From Oreocharis arfaki (lineage: Eukaryota > Chordata > Aves > Passeriformes > Paramythiidae), in assembly GCA_013398015.1 (NCBI GenBank), contig VZRR01002859.1, forward strand, positions 124,001 to 188,000: 64,000 nucleotides of DNA, read 5' to 3'. The position numbers and the translations under genes were made by a program. The notes below the pieces were generated by a model that did not search any database, was not told the origin of the DNA, and saw only the letters and a program-made list of their open reading frames with translations. Positions 33,986-47,324 of this stretch are shown one piece after another. How positions within the stretch are numbered: position 1 is the stretch's first letter; each line of letters begins with the position of its first letter.

Positions 33986-36900
33986 GAAGCGATGTTCATT
34001 ATGTAGATATGGGTTAAGACGTTAATTACGAACTCTTCTAACAAGTACAAATAATACTCTCCAATGATCGGAATCCAGAACCACTTCAGTAAACAGGAAA
34101 CAGATATTGTATTGTATGATTGATCTCATGACAACACCAAGAGGACTTCTTCTGTCTCAGTGAAAAGATAGATTCTAAGGGTTCTTCAATCTAGTCACAC
34201 TGATCAACAGTTATGTCATCAAAACACTTTAAAAGTGCCTAAGAGGACCTGGCAGATAGCAAACCATAATTGGCTTCATTGTTTGAAATCCAAGCCTACT
34301 TTATTTGCTTAAATTCCACAACAAAGTGAACTGTCTTTCTATGTTTCTTTCCAGTCATATCTTCCTCTTTTAGCAAGCTAAGCTGGGGTTCAATATGAGG
34401 TCTATATACTTAAACACCCCAGTTATGTAAACATCTATATACACACTGTGTCCAAGCTCCTACTAAAGCCAGCTGAGATATAGGATATATATTGAGATAT
34501 ATATTCTCAAAGGGCTTACAGCAGAGACTGCCTTATTCTCAGAGGCAGATCTCTGCTGTAATTAGAGATACGATGAGCTGTGCTGCCTGCCATTCATGTG
34601 CCCTGTCAGTAAAATCTTTTGTCCTTACCTTTCGTAGGCATGTTTTCTTAACTGCCAGCACACCCAGATACTGGGATCCTTTCAGTCATCTCAAGTGGTA
34701 ATATTTAGCCAGCTAAACTGAGGCCCTACTAGCTGTAACTTGGATAAAGAACAGCTCAAGCAAGTATGTGAAATAAATGCAATTTTGGTGGCAAAAAAGA
34801 GCATTAGGATTTTTCCACAGGATGGCTTATTTCTATTTGTCTACAAAACATAAAGCAGTTTCAAGTTCAAGAGAAAAACTGTTAAATTTATTCTTTCTAC
34901 ATCACTTATAGAATACTTTAGACTTCATATAAGTTTCACTTAGGAAGCTACAAGATTTTTCTCCCAGATTTTTTTAAACTCTACAGCTTTTCAACATCTC
35001 TCAGCTCTGTTGCAACATTGATTTGTTCAATATAGCCCTTTTTCATATACAATATTTTCCTATTATCTTCTCTTAAAATGAACCGCTAATAACATAAGAT
35101 CCTATAGCTTCCCATCAAGAAAGTATCTTTCAGTGGCAAGTGGTCAAGCTGAATTAAACGCATTTAATTCACTCAACGAATTGCAAGACTTTTGGGATCA
35201 CATTTTAAGAAGTTCTGTTATTTGAAAGTTCATAGAAATGCATCAAGTAACTTTATCACTGAACACAAATAACTTCAGTACTGGACAATAAAATATGTTT
35301 TAGCAGAGTTGCAAATGTGCCCCCATGTATAACGAAACATCTTCTTGATGCATTGGGAAGAATGAGCACTTATTTATCTGACTGAGTGTACGTGTTTATA
35401 TTTAGTAATTAGCCAGGAAATGTAAGAAGCCATTAGTTCTTTTGCAAGGTTTGTTGTCTGGTTACTCATAGAATCCATATACTTTTATTTCTCGCTCTTG
35501 ACACTGAAAAATCTCTGTTGGCTTATCAGCCAGTATGACATTTTTGCCTTTTGAGATTTCATGCTCAGAATGGTTTGCATAATATGAGATGATATACATT
35601 TTCGGTATCATTCATCAAGCCATGTGCTACATATCCTTCCTGATATTTCTTCTTCCAATTTTATGCCTCAATACAGTGTTAACCCTTCACTGCTTGTATT
35701 GGTTTTTTTCTGAGTATCTTCTACCAGTTCTTCATTTAGGCATGCAGCACATTCACTGACTTCTTCCTTTATAATTGTTGTTGTTTCATCATCTATTGCA
35801 AGTATGTTACATCAATCCACTTCTATAAGAGAAATATCTAATCTCAAACTACATGACAACTAGATAATACTGAAATTTTGATGAATAGGCCTGGAAATCT
35901 GTAAATTAGTGAGCCTTACTGAAATGACCCACTTTAATTTGCTAACTATTGCTATTATTAATAGGAATCCATATGAATGTAGTCTAATTTAGTCTCTGGC
36001 TAAATTTGTAACTCCCCCATTCTTAAATTAATTTGGAAGATTTAAAATGCATCTTCATAGCAAAAATGCCTCCCAAATATATCTCATGAATACGTATTTT
36101 GAGTTTTGGTGCCAGCCCTGCAATAATCAAGGACATTTGATAGTGATGATGAATATTTTAAAACAATACGTATTTAGGAATATTTTAATTCTTATAAATA
36201 GATCTGTTTGACTGGTTGAAGGAGCCAAGATGCAAAAATGATCATTTGGGGGAAACTATTGTTTTCCTGACAAAGAAAAATAGATTTGCAATCCTAAACC
36301 CAAAAACTCATATCTTCCTGTTGTTCACTACTAAAACAAGGCTTCAGCAATCTCTTCTCATCCCTTCCTCACCTGACACCCTTTCTCCATCACCACCTGC
36401 TCTTTCACATACCAAAATATTAACAGCTACAATTCTCCCTTTTATCTCCTGCCTACACTTCCACCATTAAGAAACATCACTCCCTCTACTTCGTAGAGTT
36501 TACCCATCAGATTCTCTCCAAAAACACCCCAGGTCAAACACTAATCCCTGCTCTCTGAATAGTCCGGATATCTTACTGCAGCACATAATTAGGTGAAAGA
36601 AGCTGAAAGGAAACTGAAAGCACCTGAGGTACAATTCAGGCACCCAAATACAAGCTTCAGCTCTAGCACCCCTTCATGAGCCCTTGGGGAGTCTGAGGCA
36701 TTTGCAAGGGACTTCTGCATATAAAGTGTGACCTCCAGGAGATATCTTCTGAACAATGGGAGGCTAGAGGGAATTTTATGTTGAAAAAAGTGCTCCTCAA
36801 AGTCTATATTTAAGCAATGAAGTCTCCTTCTGCTTTCCAATAATTTTCTACCTAGGCATCAAGTAATCTCGGCCACACATATCTAAATTCTTATCTACTT

Positions 36901-37764
36901 CCCTCAGGATATCCTCCGTGACTCGGCACTCCCTTGACAATTGCTCACATTTGCAGTAGTAAGAAAGCTTAGAAGAGGTTTTAACTTATTAGTATTCATT
37001 TTGTTGCCAGACAGAACATTACAAGTAGATGAAACAAATTATCTAGAAAAGAGAAGTAGGTGGCAAAACAATTAGCAATGTTCAGCAAAGAAATGGAAGC
37101 TTAAATTTGCCATTTATAGAACCAGTACCAGATAATAGTGATCTGTTGAGATTTCAAAGCTGCTACATTTAAAATAGACATATCTATTTTGTCCATAATT
37201 TTACAAAAGGCCTGAGATTGCTTGAAAACACTGGCAAGTTTTCATTCTCACAGTAATTCAGAGTCTACCTGACTCTGGAACGGCTCAGCACACCAAAACA
37301 TAGGGTAATTCTGGATAACATGATTCAGTGTCACACCAGCAGTATCTAAGCTAAAGCTCCAGGCTAAGTAACCTAGTTCCTGCTGAAAGATAGATAATCT
37401 TTTTTTTTGTGTTAACCAGTGAGTAGTATGTAATCCCAGGGAGGCAATGCATCTATAACAGATACTGTAAGGGTACACGAGCAAAGTGGAAGAATATGTT
37501 CTGTTTCTGCTACTGGCCTGGAAGTCTAAATGCTCAACTTAATTTTTTACTGTAATACTTGTATGCTTTCTAATAAGTTATTCACTGATTTTTCTGTCAC
37601 TGCTCTTTATACATAAAGTGATGGAGTAGTTATTCGTAGCTGTAATTATCTCTAATTATAGAAAATGCTTTTCTTCCTTACACCCTATAATGATTCTTTC
37701 TGTATTTCCTACAAATATATGGAATCTCTAGAGCAAATACTGCTTCATCATTGCCTAAGTACCA
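33986..37764. other. AT-rich non-coding sequence, nothing recognised
   Basis: No gene or repeat family was recognised. A G-poor, pyrimidine/A-rich stretch lies near 36340-36560. Open frames of 60-84 codons have no domain. Confidence 0.5.
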
Positions 37765-38158
37765 TTCAGGAAAGAATGAGGAGTGCAGGCAGAGGAGGAT
37801 TGTGGTCAATCCATTAACACTCCTCTCCAATGTTTTTGTTGTCCATGCTTTTCCCATTCTTCAGCGTGGGGTCTCCACAGGACACAGTCCTTTCAGCAGA
37901 CACACAAATGCTGCAGTGTGTGGTCGTCCACAGGCTGCAGAGTGGATATCTGCTTGTCGTTGTCTCTCCACAGGCTGGAGGGGAGTCTCTTCCCCCTCAC
38001 CTGGGGCACCTCCTCCCCTCCTTCTTCCCTCCCCTCGGTGTACCCTCTGCTGTTTGTTTTTGTTCTCTCCTCCTCGCTCAGTGGTATTTTCTCCCCTTTC
38101 TTCAATACATTTTCCCCAAGGCACCCCAACCTTGGTGGCAGGGCTCAGCAGTGCCCTG
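37765..38158 (-). mobile_element. Partial bird LTR, antisense half of an inverted pair
   Basis: Read on the minus strand, this holds the 5' and middle parts of a bird ERV LTR: 'gaagaaaggggagaaa', 'ggaggggaggaggtgcccca', 'agcctgtggagag', 'gaccccacgctgaagaatg' and 'ggaaaagcatgg'. It stops before the 3' part of the LTR and abuts a plus-strand piece of the same variant at about 38158. The 137-140-codon overlapping frames here are by-products of its pyrimidine-rich sequence. Confidence 0.75.
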
Positions 38159-38645
38159 CAGTGAGTGGGCTAGAACTGGAAACTCTCTGTGTGGGTAACT
38201 GCTGAAAGAAATGTGGCCCATGGAGAGATCGTGTTGGAGAAAGGGGAAAAGCATGAAACAAAGCAGTATTGGAGATGACCTGTCATGGACTGTCCCCAGT
38301 CCTCTGTTCCCCCTCCCTATGCACTGTTTGGTGTAAAAGGAAGTGGAACAGTCATCAATGAAAGAGTGTACTTGAGCCAGGGAAAAGGTGTGCTGAGGGG
38401 ATAGTGATTTAGATTCTTTTTCTCACCAACTCTATTTTAACTGACAATAAATTAGATCAGTTTTCTCAAACTGAGTCTGTTTTGGCCCATGCTAGTACTT
38501 GATAAGTGATGCTCTGTCTTTATTTGAAGTCACAATATACTGCATCCTATTTTTTCTTTCTTACTTCTTCTGTCCTGTTGAGGAGGGAAAGTAAGAGTTG
38601 CTGGGTTGGGATCTGACAGCCAGTCAAAGTCAACTCACTACAACA
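38159..38645 (+). mobile_element. Partial bird LTR, sense half of an inverted pair
   Basis: This carries the middle and 3' parts of the same LTR variant: 'ggagaaaggggaaaagcatg', 'tgacaataaattagatcagt' (poly(A)-signal region), 'ctgagtctgttttggccc', then 'gttgaggagggaaagtaaga' and an end near 'gtcaactcactacaaca'. The shared block around 'ggaaaagcatg' is also present in the antisense half at about 37843-37856, so the pair forms an imperfect inverted repeat. Confidence 0.75.
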
Positions 38646-39469
38646 ACAACAAAAAAATCTTGTATAGAAAAGTTGTAAGGATTAATAACAACACATTTAG
38701 CTTTTTTTACACACATTTCCTGAAGTTTACCTCTCCTATTGTTTGGGGTTTTTTAAATTACTCTTCACTTCTCTCTGGGGTGGTAATATTGACGCCTTCC
38801 ATCTGTTGGGGTAGGGTACAATGAGCCAGCAGTATCTCTTGCCCTTCACCAAGGATGACTATGATGCTTGTGGGGTTTTTTTTCCCCTTTCTAGGATCTA
38901 GTTCATTTCAAAATTTGCTGATCTGCTTTTACACCTTGGTCTTTCTTCATCGGTCAGCAAGTTCACATTATACTCAAATTTGCTAGATATTGTGCAAACT
39001 ATTTCCTATTTTTTCTCCTTGCTGCTCCTCAAATTGTTTTTGTCTAGTTCCACATCTGAACTTCTTTAGCTGACCACTGGTCAATTGTTTATAAGAATGG
39101 GGTTATGACCAGTATCAAGCCTGTGAACCATATATTAGTATCCCATGCCTGTACTCCCTTATACTGCACCCTATTTTTCCACTTCTCTGGGCCTCTGCTC
39201 TTATAAGAGGCACAGATTTCTCCACACTACACTATCAAGTCACAGTCTTAATTTTTTTAATTTATACAGAATAACTGCTTGTTACTGTTATCTGCATAAA
39301 AACTACGGTGTATCACACAAAGATAATCAAAAGCAAAACTACTTAGACATAGACTCCTGATCATAAAAGAAATTGCTGCTACAGCAAAACCAGGTAAAAT
39401 AAAAAGGGCAGACAGGTCAAGACAAGTTCAGAGAGAGCCTCACAAGCCTCACTCCTGAGGTCCTCAAAG
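38646..39469. other. Non-coding sequence, nothing recognised
   Basis: The interval lies between two LTR pieces and is T-rich. No gene or repeat family could be supported, although the last 80 bases may belong to a modified end of the following LTR. Confidence 0.5.
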
Positions 39470-40285
39470 CCAGGCCAAGCATGTGGCTTAACTTCACTCA
39501 CAATCTTTCTACTTTCTCTCCCCCAGTAGTGCAGGGAGATGGAGAATGGGGCTTGTGGTGGGTTCATCACACATCTCTGCTGCTCCTTCCTTTGCAGGGG
39601 GATGGCTCATCACACTCTTCTCCTGCTCCAGTGTGAGGTCCTTCCTACAGGAGACAGTCCTCTGCAACTTCTACAACCTGACTCCTTCCCACAGGCTGCA
39701 GCTCTTCACAGATTGCTCCAGCACGGGATGCAGTACATCAGGAACAGACTGCTCCAGCATGAGTCCCCCATGGGTTCACAAATCCTGCCAGGAAACCTTC
39801 TCTAGCATGGGCTTCCCATGGGGTCACAGCCTCCTTCAGGCATCCTCCTGCTCTGGTGTGCAGCCCTCCAGGTTGATCTTTACTCCACCATGGACATCCA
39901 TGAGCTGCAGGGGCACAGTTGCCTCACCATGGTCTGCACTATGGGCTGCAGGGGAATCTCTGCTCTGGCACCTGGAGCACCTTTTCCCCCTCCTTCTTCA
40001 CTGACCTTGGGGTTTGCAAAGTTGTTGTTTTTGCATATTCTCCCTCCTCTCCTTTGACTTCTGCTGGTGTTGCAGCAGGGGTTTTTTTCCCCCTTCTTGA
40101 CTATGTTAACCCAGAAATGCTGTCACCGTCACTGATGGGCTTGGCATTGGCCAGGAGCAGGTCCATCTTGACGTTGGCTGACATCGGCTCTGTCAGACAT
40201 GGGGAAAGCTTCTAGCAGCTTCTCACAGAGCCACCCCTGTAGCCTCCCCACTACCAAAATCATGTGAAAAGGGGCAAAACAAACA
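39470..40285 (-). mobile_element. ERV-L-type LTR, antisense, 3' end missing
   Basis: Read on the minus strand it begins 'tgtttgttttgccccttttc' at 40285. It then runs through 'ggctacaggggtggctctg', 'gaccttggtg'-type and 'ctgcagcccat' blocks to a segment matching 'cattctccatctccctgcac' near 39530. The R/U5 end seen in the 14.5-kb copy is absent, and the left boundary is unclear because the sequence from 39380 to 39470 does not match the family. No matching target duplication was found. Frames of 79-152 codons within it are by-products of the repeated GC-rich blocks. Confidence 0.85.
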
Positions 40286-43040
40286 TATCAGAGCTGCACG
40301 ACTGAAACATCTGTCCTTATATCATTAGAATTATCTTTGTCAGATAATGGATATTTATCACTTTGGTATATGTGATGACTGATAAGTTCAAAACACCCAT
40401 GGAACTATAAAAGAGAACATAATTATTTCACAAAAAATAAACTCTTTTTTTTTGTTCCAGAAGAGCTTTATCTAGGGTTGTTTGCTTTTGATTGATTGTT
40501 CAGGTATTTGTACAAGCCAATAAAACGACTATGCTTTTTATCTCATTAATGAGAGAGGACACAAGTGGAGAAAATAAAGTTTTTATTACCAAATGAATAG
40601 CACAGCAGGGTATGATTTGATAAATAGAACATTTCATTTTACCTCATGAGCCTTACTATCGCAGTCCACATCTCCTGAGTAATTTAATGAACTCTGATGG
40701 CTGAACCACTGCCAGTTTTAATACTCAACATTTTAATCAGCTAGCAAAATAAGTTATAACAGAGCAACCCTTGAATAGTATTTCAGCGTGTAAAGGAATG
40801 TGTTGCAGAGAATGATGCTTGTTAGTCTGGATGAATTAGAGAAATTGCTACCTCTGCTGGATGTAACTAGTTGGACGTTGGGGGTTGTTCCCCTGCACCA
40901 GGCATTTGGATTTTGCTCTTTATAATCTAATCAGGTTTACTCTTCTCTTGACCTGGTCATCCTCCATCTATATCTTCTTCCCATTATTTTCTAACTAAAT
41001 GTTGACTTTATTGCTGCTATCCAGTGTAAGTCAAGAATTGCAAGCATCACATTCATAGGTGTGTGTGTATATATGTCCACTGGTGTGCATGTTTATTAAT
41101 TTCAATAATCCAGGCTTGTAAGGGCCACAATAGCAGAAGCAAAAGCACAGCCCAAGAACGCCTATGCAGCAGGAGACATTCTTCTGAAGGAATGGGGGGC
41201 TTTTGTTTTGTTTGCCTCATACTCTCAGTTTATTGTAACTTGAGCTCACAGCGTCCTCCATCCTTGCAGGGATAGGTTGAAGAGAGCTGATATCATTTTT
41301 ATCTGTTGAACATTTCCAGTTCCCACTGTGAACACAGCTGCTGGATGGAGGCACTATAGAGAAGGTGGGGCAGGGTGTGTGTGGCTGGGGTTGGTAGACC
41401 TCTTCTCAATTACAAGAAGTGGAAAGAGAAACAGAACTAAGATACTGAAAGTCAGTGGGCTTCCAGAAAATTAGATAGTAGATTTTGGCTTTCTGTTCTC
41501 ATTCATTCATTCTGCCCAATAATGGAAATTGTCATCAAAGTGGCCTAGAGCCTGCTTAATTTGGCATAAGCATTTTACAAAAGACTGCCCTACTTTTCCT
41601 CCTGCTTGTTTTAGAGAATAATATGAAAGAAAAAAAAAGAAAAAAAGAAAGAATGAACAGTGAAATGTTCTTTTTCCAAGTAGGAAATGAACTCCATTTA
41701 CACAGCTATTTTCTACTTTATGACTTAGTCACTGCAAAAAAGACGAGGAATGAGTATGAAAAGTGGAAGAGGGACTTTTCATTCAAATTAAGTTAAAGGG
41801 ATTATAGTAAATCTATCTATATTTGTAATGGGAAACTGATAGGTCCACATTTGCTATTTAATAATTCCTGTAGCACTAGGGATCAAGTTTTTCCTGACGG
41901 AAAGAATGAATGCTTCTCAGGTATTCATGTATTTGCTGTTAATTTTGACACATCTCACATTTTAATCCTAAATATTTGCATTGACCAGATATTATTCACT
42001 CAATAATTGTTGTGATTTATTTCATAGTTACTTTTAATAATTATTTCTTTTTCATTGCAAAATTGTTGGAACCGCACGTTTGGACACCTTTCTGACACCT
42101 GTAATGCCATGTTACATGTAATTCCTTTGTGAAAGACTATGCAACCTTAGTAACTAATTTTAGAGATTTATTAAAAGAAGTTCAAAATGCATGTCATATT
42201 CACAATAGGTCTTTCACAAACAGCCTTCTTCTGTAACACTGAAACTTCCACACCCATAGTAATTGTACTGTACTATTGCGCTGACATAACCCATTGTACA
42301 TCTAATCTGAATTTTCTCCTCCACTGCTTCCTCCTACCCTATTATTTGTCACTTTATTTAATTTCCATGTTTGATGTAGTGTCTATTGTTCTAATGGAAG
42401 GTTTCTAATAGCCTTCAATGGGTGTTGGAGTGCACTTCGGGCCTTTCTGTCTGAACAAAAATACATATGACAAGTTCATCTGTAAATCAATTACTTCAGA
42501 AAAAAATATTTTAAAACCTAAAATTAAAGTACTTTTACTAGATGCATAAATGATCATACAGTCCTTATTCAGTTGCTAATATATTAGTCAAAGCAAATAG
42601 TCTATTTCTGGAGTGTTTGCTTTGTAATTAAAAAAAAAAAAAATTAATAATTTTTATTTATTTATTTTTTTGTTGGCACTTTTAAGGATGTATTTAGTAG
42701 AAATTCTACTGTCAATTCCACTGTACTGAAATGCTTAACTTAAAAATCAGTCAATTTCTTCAAGATATTTTATTATAGTGATGATACCATTGCTTCTCAT
42801 GGTTTGATTGTGTTTAATACCCCAGAAACTATTATATGCACATGTATATTACAGGTTATCCAATTGTTCCAGCTTTTGATTTGAAAATTTCATGTTTAGC
42901 TAAAGTATATGTCCATTTCGATAGAGACAACCCACCACTTTGAAAAGTTCTCCATACTTTTAGTCTTTGTTAAAAATATACCTTCATTCTTGTTTTTTTC
43001 TTTTTTAGTGAGCATTCCAAGATTGTTCTATGTCTTTCTC

Positions 43041-43062
43041 AAAAAAAAAAAAAAAAAAAAAA
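43041..43062. repeat. Poly(A) run of 22
   Basis: An uninterrupted run of 22 A on the plus strand. No CR1 or other retroposon body was recognised just upstream, so it is listed only as a simple repeat. Confidence 0.9.
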
Positions 43063-44116
43063 GTCCTTTTGCATCTTCATCTACATATATCCTTATAAAG
43101 ATACTGACCATTGCAATTAACTTTGATAGCCAACAAGAATACATACCAGGAATATATTAAATACTACAAAATAAGCCTCTTCATGGTCAAATGCAGTAAT
43201 AAAACCACACCTGTGATTGTCTTGTTTATCATTAACAGAATTCCTAAACCTATTGCTAATATCTGGTCATTTTTAAAATTTCATCAAATCTGCCTAACAA
43301 AATTTACCTCCTTCAAGGTTCTATTGACTCAATTTAGCACAAATCCAATCCCAGTATATTTGGGTTTGTTGTTGTTTATTTGTTTGTTTTAAATTATTAT
43401 CTAGAATATTGGGTTATATTTGAGCTGATCATCTGGTTCGTCCTTTCCTACTCAAAGATTAGGAGCTTTCCAGTATTGTAGATGCATTTTTGAAGATTTA
43501 TTAAAAACTGATCTCAACAGACAGATGTTCGTATAAATCACCAGGACTTGTCAATATATAACGGCAATGCTTTTTCCCAAGTTAACAATTTTCTTGAAAG
43601 TGCATCATTATGTCTTAGATATTACAAGCAAGCAAACCAATAATTCATAATTGCTTTCTTGTGATCCCCATTCTGCTTTAATTATATCACTGTTGCTGTA
43701 TTTTTATATTTTATTGTAAACAATTTTTTACTGGAAATAAATTTTATTCAGTGAGTGTCTAACTTAAAGCTTAACTGGAGAACACAAATTTTACCGCAAT
43801 ATAAATAATAAATAATTACAGATCAAGCAAAAAAATAGAACACAATTTCAAAGCAGAGGTTCTTGCAATGTGACTTGTAGGCATCTATGTCCCCGAACTT
43901 TTAAATGCGTTTTATGATACTCTTCATGAAGCCACTCGGGCAAATATCTGAATATCCTTATTCCATTTCTAACACATCTATTAAAGGCAAGCATTAAAGA
44001 AATATGAAGCACTAGATAAAAGAATTTTCCAAATATACTCTAAAAAGATTCGAGTGTATTTCAAGAAATTATAGTTTTCAAGGGTTATCTCTGAGGTAGA
44101 CTTCTCTTGATTGCAT

Positions 44117-44156
44117 ATGTCTTATGTACATGTACATTGTACATGTCTTACGTACA
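44117..44156. repeat. Palindromic tandem element based on TGTACA
   Basis: 'atgtcttatgtaca' (44117-44130) recurs with one change at 44143-44156. A perfect 12-bp palindrome 'tgtacatgtaca' lies at 44125-44136. Confidence 0.8.
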
Positions 44157-46750
44157 ATTAATATAGTCACATAATCTCTATTTCTGACCTAAAAAATAAT
44201 TTTAATAGTAGCTAGGGAAGAGGAAAGAAAGAAAAAGAGAAAGAAATAGTTGATAGGGTAATCTTGTTCAAAAGAAATCACATGTTTTGCTCCAAAATTT
44301 TACAAACCTGGCAGAGCAAAATGCTGGTAAATATCACTTTCTGAAGTGAAAAAACATTGTGGTAAGCAGTGTAAGTGATTTATCCTGAGAGGGAAAGCGT
44401 GGAATACAGATCAACAGAGAGTATTGTAAAATTTCTTGCAGATCCTTTGTCTGATATAATTTGTAAGCTGTTTACTAAAATATTAAACCTTTTTATCTTT
44501 GAAGATTAAAGACAGCCAAATTAGATTCTGGCACATAGACTCGTAGAAGAATTAGATAGCTTTGTTATTGTAATGAGGTCAGAAAAAATATTTCTTGGGT
44601 TTTGTGAATCGCTAATTTAATCCTTGAGAGCAATTTGCATTCAAGGACACTCTGCAGTTCCATTTTTAGTGAAAAAAAAATCAATGTTTTATTCTTTTTC
44701 TTTAAAATATTGCTTGCAAAATATACAACTAGTTGGCTTGCAAACAACAACTCTCACTGGGGTTACCTACCATCTGTCAGGCATGGGTGAGGAAAATTGA
44801 TCAGTAACTTGGAAACAAAACACCATAATGTTCCTGTGAGAACTTATCATTAAGCCTAATTTTGAAAGCTTTTTTGACTATAAAACTGCTAGATAAGTAA
44901 AACATAAGCCAGTCATTTAAACATGGTATCTGCATTATTTCTTCTGTAATGTAAGCAATGTTCACTTTGCTAACAAAATTTTTATTTTGAAAAGAAAACA
45001 CATCCACTTGTGCCACCATAGCTATAAATAGGCATGTAATTGGGAGGGTTTTTTCAAATTAATATAGAGATGAGAGATGAGAGATGTTTCCTTCAGATGT
45101 ATTAAACTGGAAAATTTCTTGGCTGACTCCTCCCAAAAACCTCAGAGCTACTAACCATCATGAAAATATGACCTAAGAGACTCAAAATATTCATCCAGAA
45201 TGACAAAATGAATGCTATCTTTTGCAACTGAAATCTAAGTAAGATATTCTATACTGTGTTTAATGGCATGAAACACTTGAGTTAGACAACTTAATGAGAC
45301 TTTTCAGATGCTAAATCCTCAGAAATTACTGAGAATGAGAATGATCAATAAACAACCATTATTCTCTCTCTCTCATAATTAATTGAAGTCAGTAGAGCTT
45401 AAACTGGTGGAAGACAATAGAAAATATGATACCAAAGATACAAAAATACCTCAAGCAAATAACATTTGCTACATGGTAAGAGATGGAATTTTAACTTATA
45501 TGGGTATACACCAGCTCGTGATCACTTTTTTTTAATAGAAGGTTAAATGGAGCATCAGATCCTTGAATCACAAGTGAGAAAGTCACTTTGAGCTTATTAT
45601 TTTACTGGCAATACAGTCTTACTCTCTAAATTACATCTTCCAGGCAAAGATTTAGTTGTGTAAATACCCAGCAACAAGTGCTTAGCAGGCACTGAGGCAT
45701 CTGAAACATTCAGGTAATTAGTTCCCAAAGAGGCTAGAGGTTGCAACACAAGTTCTGCAGGAAGACCACAGCTCTTCTGGGGTAGCATCTGGGGCTCAGG
45801 CAGGATAAAGTTGGTGCTTACACACCTCTGTGTTTCCCCTAGTATTTTGCTTGTTCCTATTTAAACCTTTAAGATGATGATTTCTCAGCTCAGATTATCA
45901 GCTAATGTAGAACTTCTGCAATTCAGTCTGATTTTGCAGTCTCTGTGGTTTTGTTCTTTTCCTATATTCTTACATTTTACCTTTTCAGAATAAGTTTCAT
46001 CCTGCTGTCTGCTCTAGATTGGAATAGATTCAAAAGACTATAAGCAATTGAAAAGACCTTTCATAACTGCTGAAGGAGCCAAACAAGCTCCAGAAAATAT
46101 AGGTGCTCCTTAGCCACATTAACTTCTGCACTTCGCAAGGAGAATTTTTACTTCCTGGTCTAAGCACATTTTCACATTGTTATGTGTCTTTGTGTCACAG
46201 CCTCATTCTGATGAAATCTACTTTAACCTTTTCCTTCAGGCATGCAGGTTATAACATTCTCTCTGACCTCAGATTTTAGAGAACAGCGTACCTAACCAAG
46301 TCCACTGGGATACTTTGTTCAGTTAGTGATTTCACCTTTGTTTCCTCAAAAGACTTTCGGTATGCTGTAGCACAGCTTCATTCTCTTATTTTGTTTCCTC
46401 CTGCTGTCTCCCTGTAAAGTGTAATTTCATTTAATTCAAATTGTTCAAACAAGTTCTCACACAGATAACCTAAGCAGCATGTGGCATTTATATAAATTAT
46501 ACAGAACAATGCTTCATTTTTCATGTATTCTAACTACTTTTTTTTTCATAATGCTACCCCAGTAACTCTACATATATTGTCTAATAAAATGTCTTTACTG
46601 ATCATCTTTAACTTATCCAATATGCTGTCTTTCTACAGCAATAAGAATTATCTTGATTTTGTGCAATTTCTTTCGGACCACAAATTGTACATGAGGAATA
46701 GGAGATGTAGCTCTAAAGAAACCCAAACAAAACCTAAACAAAACATGATC

Positions 46751-47324
46751 TGTGCTGGTTTCAGCTGAGATGGAGCTAATTTTCTTCATATCAGCTTGTA
46801 AGGTGCTGCATTCTGGATTCGTGCTGGAAACTGTGTTGATGATGTGGGGATGTTTTATCTATCGGTGAGAAGCGCTCTCAAAGCATCAAGGATTTTTCTG
46901 CTTCTCTCTACACCCCACCAGTGAGGAGGCTGGGGGTTGCACAAGATTTTGGGAAAGGACACTGCTTGGACAGCTGACCCCAACTGACCAGAGGAATATC
47001 CCACACCGTATAGGGTTATGTTCAGCTTATAAAGGTGGAGAAAGAAAAGGAAGAGAGGTACATTCAGTGATGGCAAGTAACTGTGCGCATATAATAAAAT
47101 CCTACTTTCCTGAAAAAGGGCTGAACTCGTGCCTGCCAATGAGAATTCTCAATGTAATTTCTTATTTTGTTATGCTTACATGCATAGTTTTTGCTTTCCT
47201 TCTGAAATAGTCTTCATCTTGATTCATGAGTTTTCTCACTTTTACCCTTCTGATTCCCTCCCCCATCCCACTGTGTGGGAGTGAGAAAGTAGCCATGTGG
47301 GGCCTCCAAAGTCAAACCCACAAC
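46751..47324 (+). mobile_element. Solo LTR of a second bird endogenous retrovirus type
   Basis: The element begins 'tgtgctggtttcagctgaga' and proceeds through 'gttgatgatgtggggatg', 'caccccaccagtgaggaggc', 'gacagctgaccccaactgac' and 'gagttttctcacttttaccc'. It ends near 'gtcaaacccacaac'. This order is that of a common bird LTR I recall clearly, although I do not assert a family name. A TATA box (TATAAA) lies at 47028-47033, a plausible core promoter. No target duplication was found and the terminal CA looks mutated. No gag, pol or env follows, so it appears to be a solo LTR of roughly full length (about 574 bp). Confidence 0.88.
47028..47033 (+). promoter_or_regulatory. TATA box of the LTR
   Basis: TATAAA lies within 'cagcttataaaggtgg', at the position expected for the U3 promoter of this LTR type. 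Whether it is still active cannot be seen from sequence. Confidence 0.6.

Larger units (their letters stand above)
40286..46750. other. AT-rich non-coding sequence with homopolymer runs
   Basis: No gene or repeat family was recognised. Purine-rich tracts occur near 41625-41653 and 44221-44248, with A-runs at 42630-42643 and 43041-43062. A small palindromic tandem element lies at 44117-44156. Confidence 0.5.

Noticed and set aside
37751..38205. Overlapping 122-140-codon plus-strand frames
   Set aside because: Three frames are open at once over the same pyrimidine-rich LTR piece, which is a composition effect and not coding.
39546..40057. 152-codon and 79-codon plus-strand frames
   Set aside because: They lie antisense within an ERV-L-type LTR made of repeated GC-rich blocks, and LTRs do not encode protein.
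43000..43062. Poly(A) run as the tail of a retrocopy
   Set aside because: No recognisable retroposon body or convincing flanking duplication was found.
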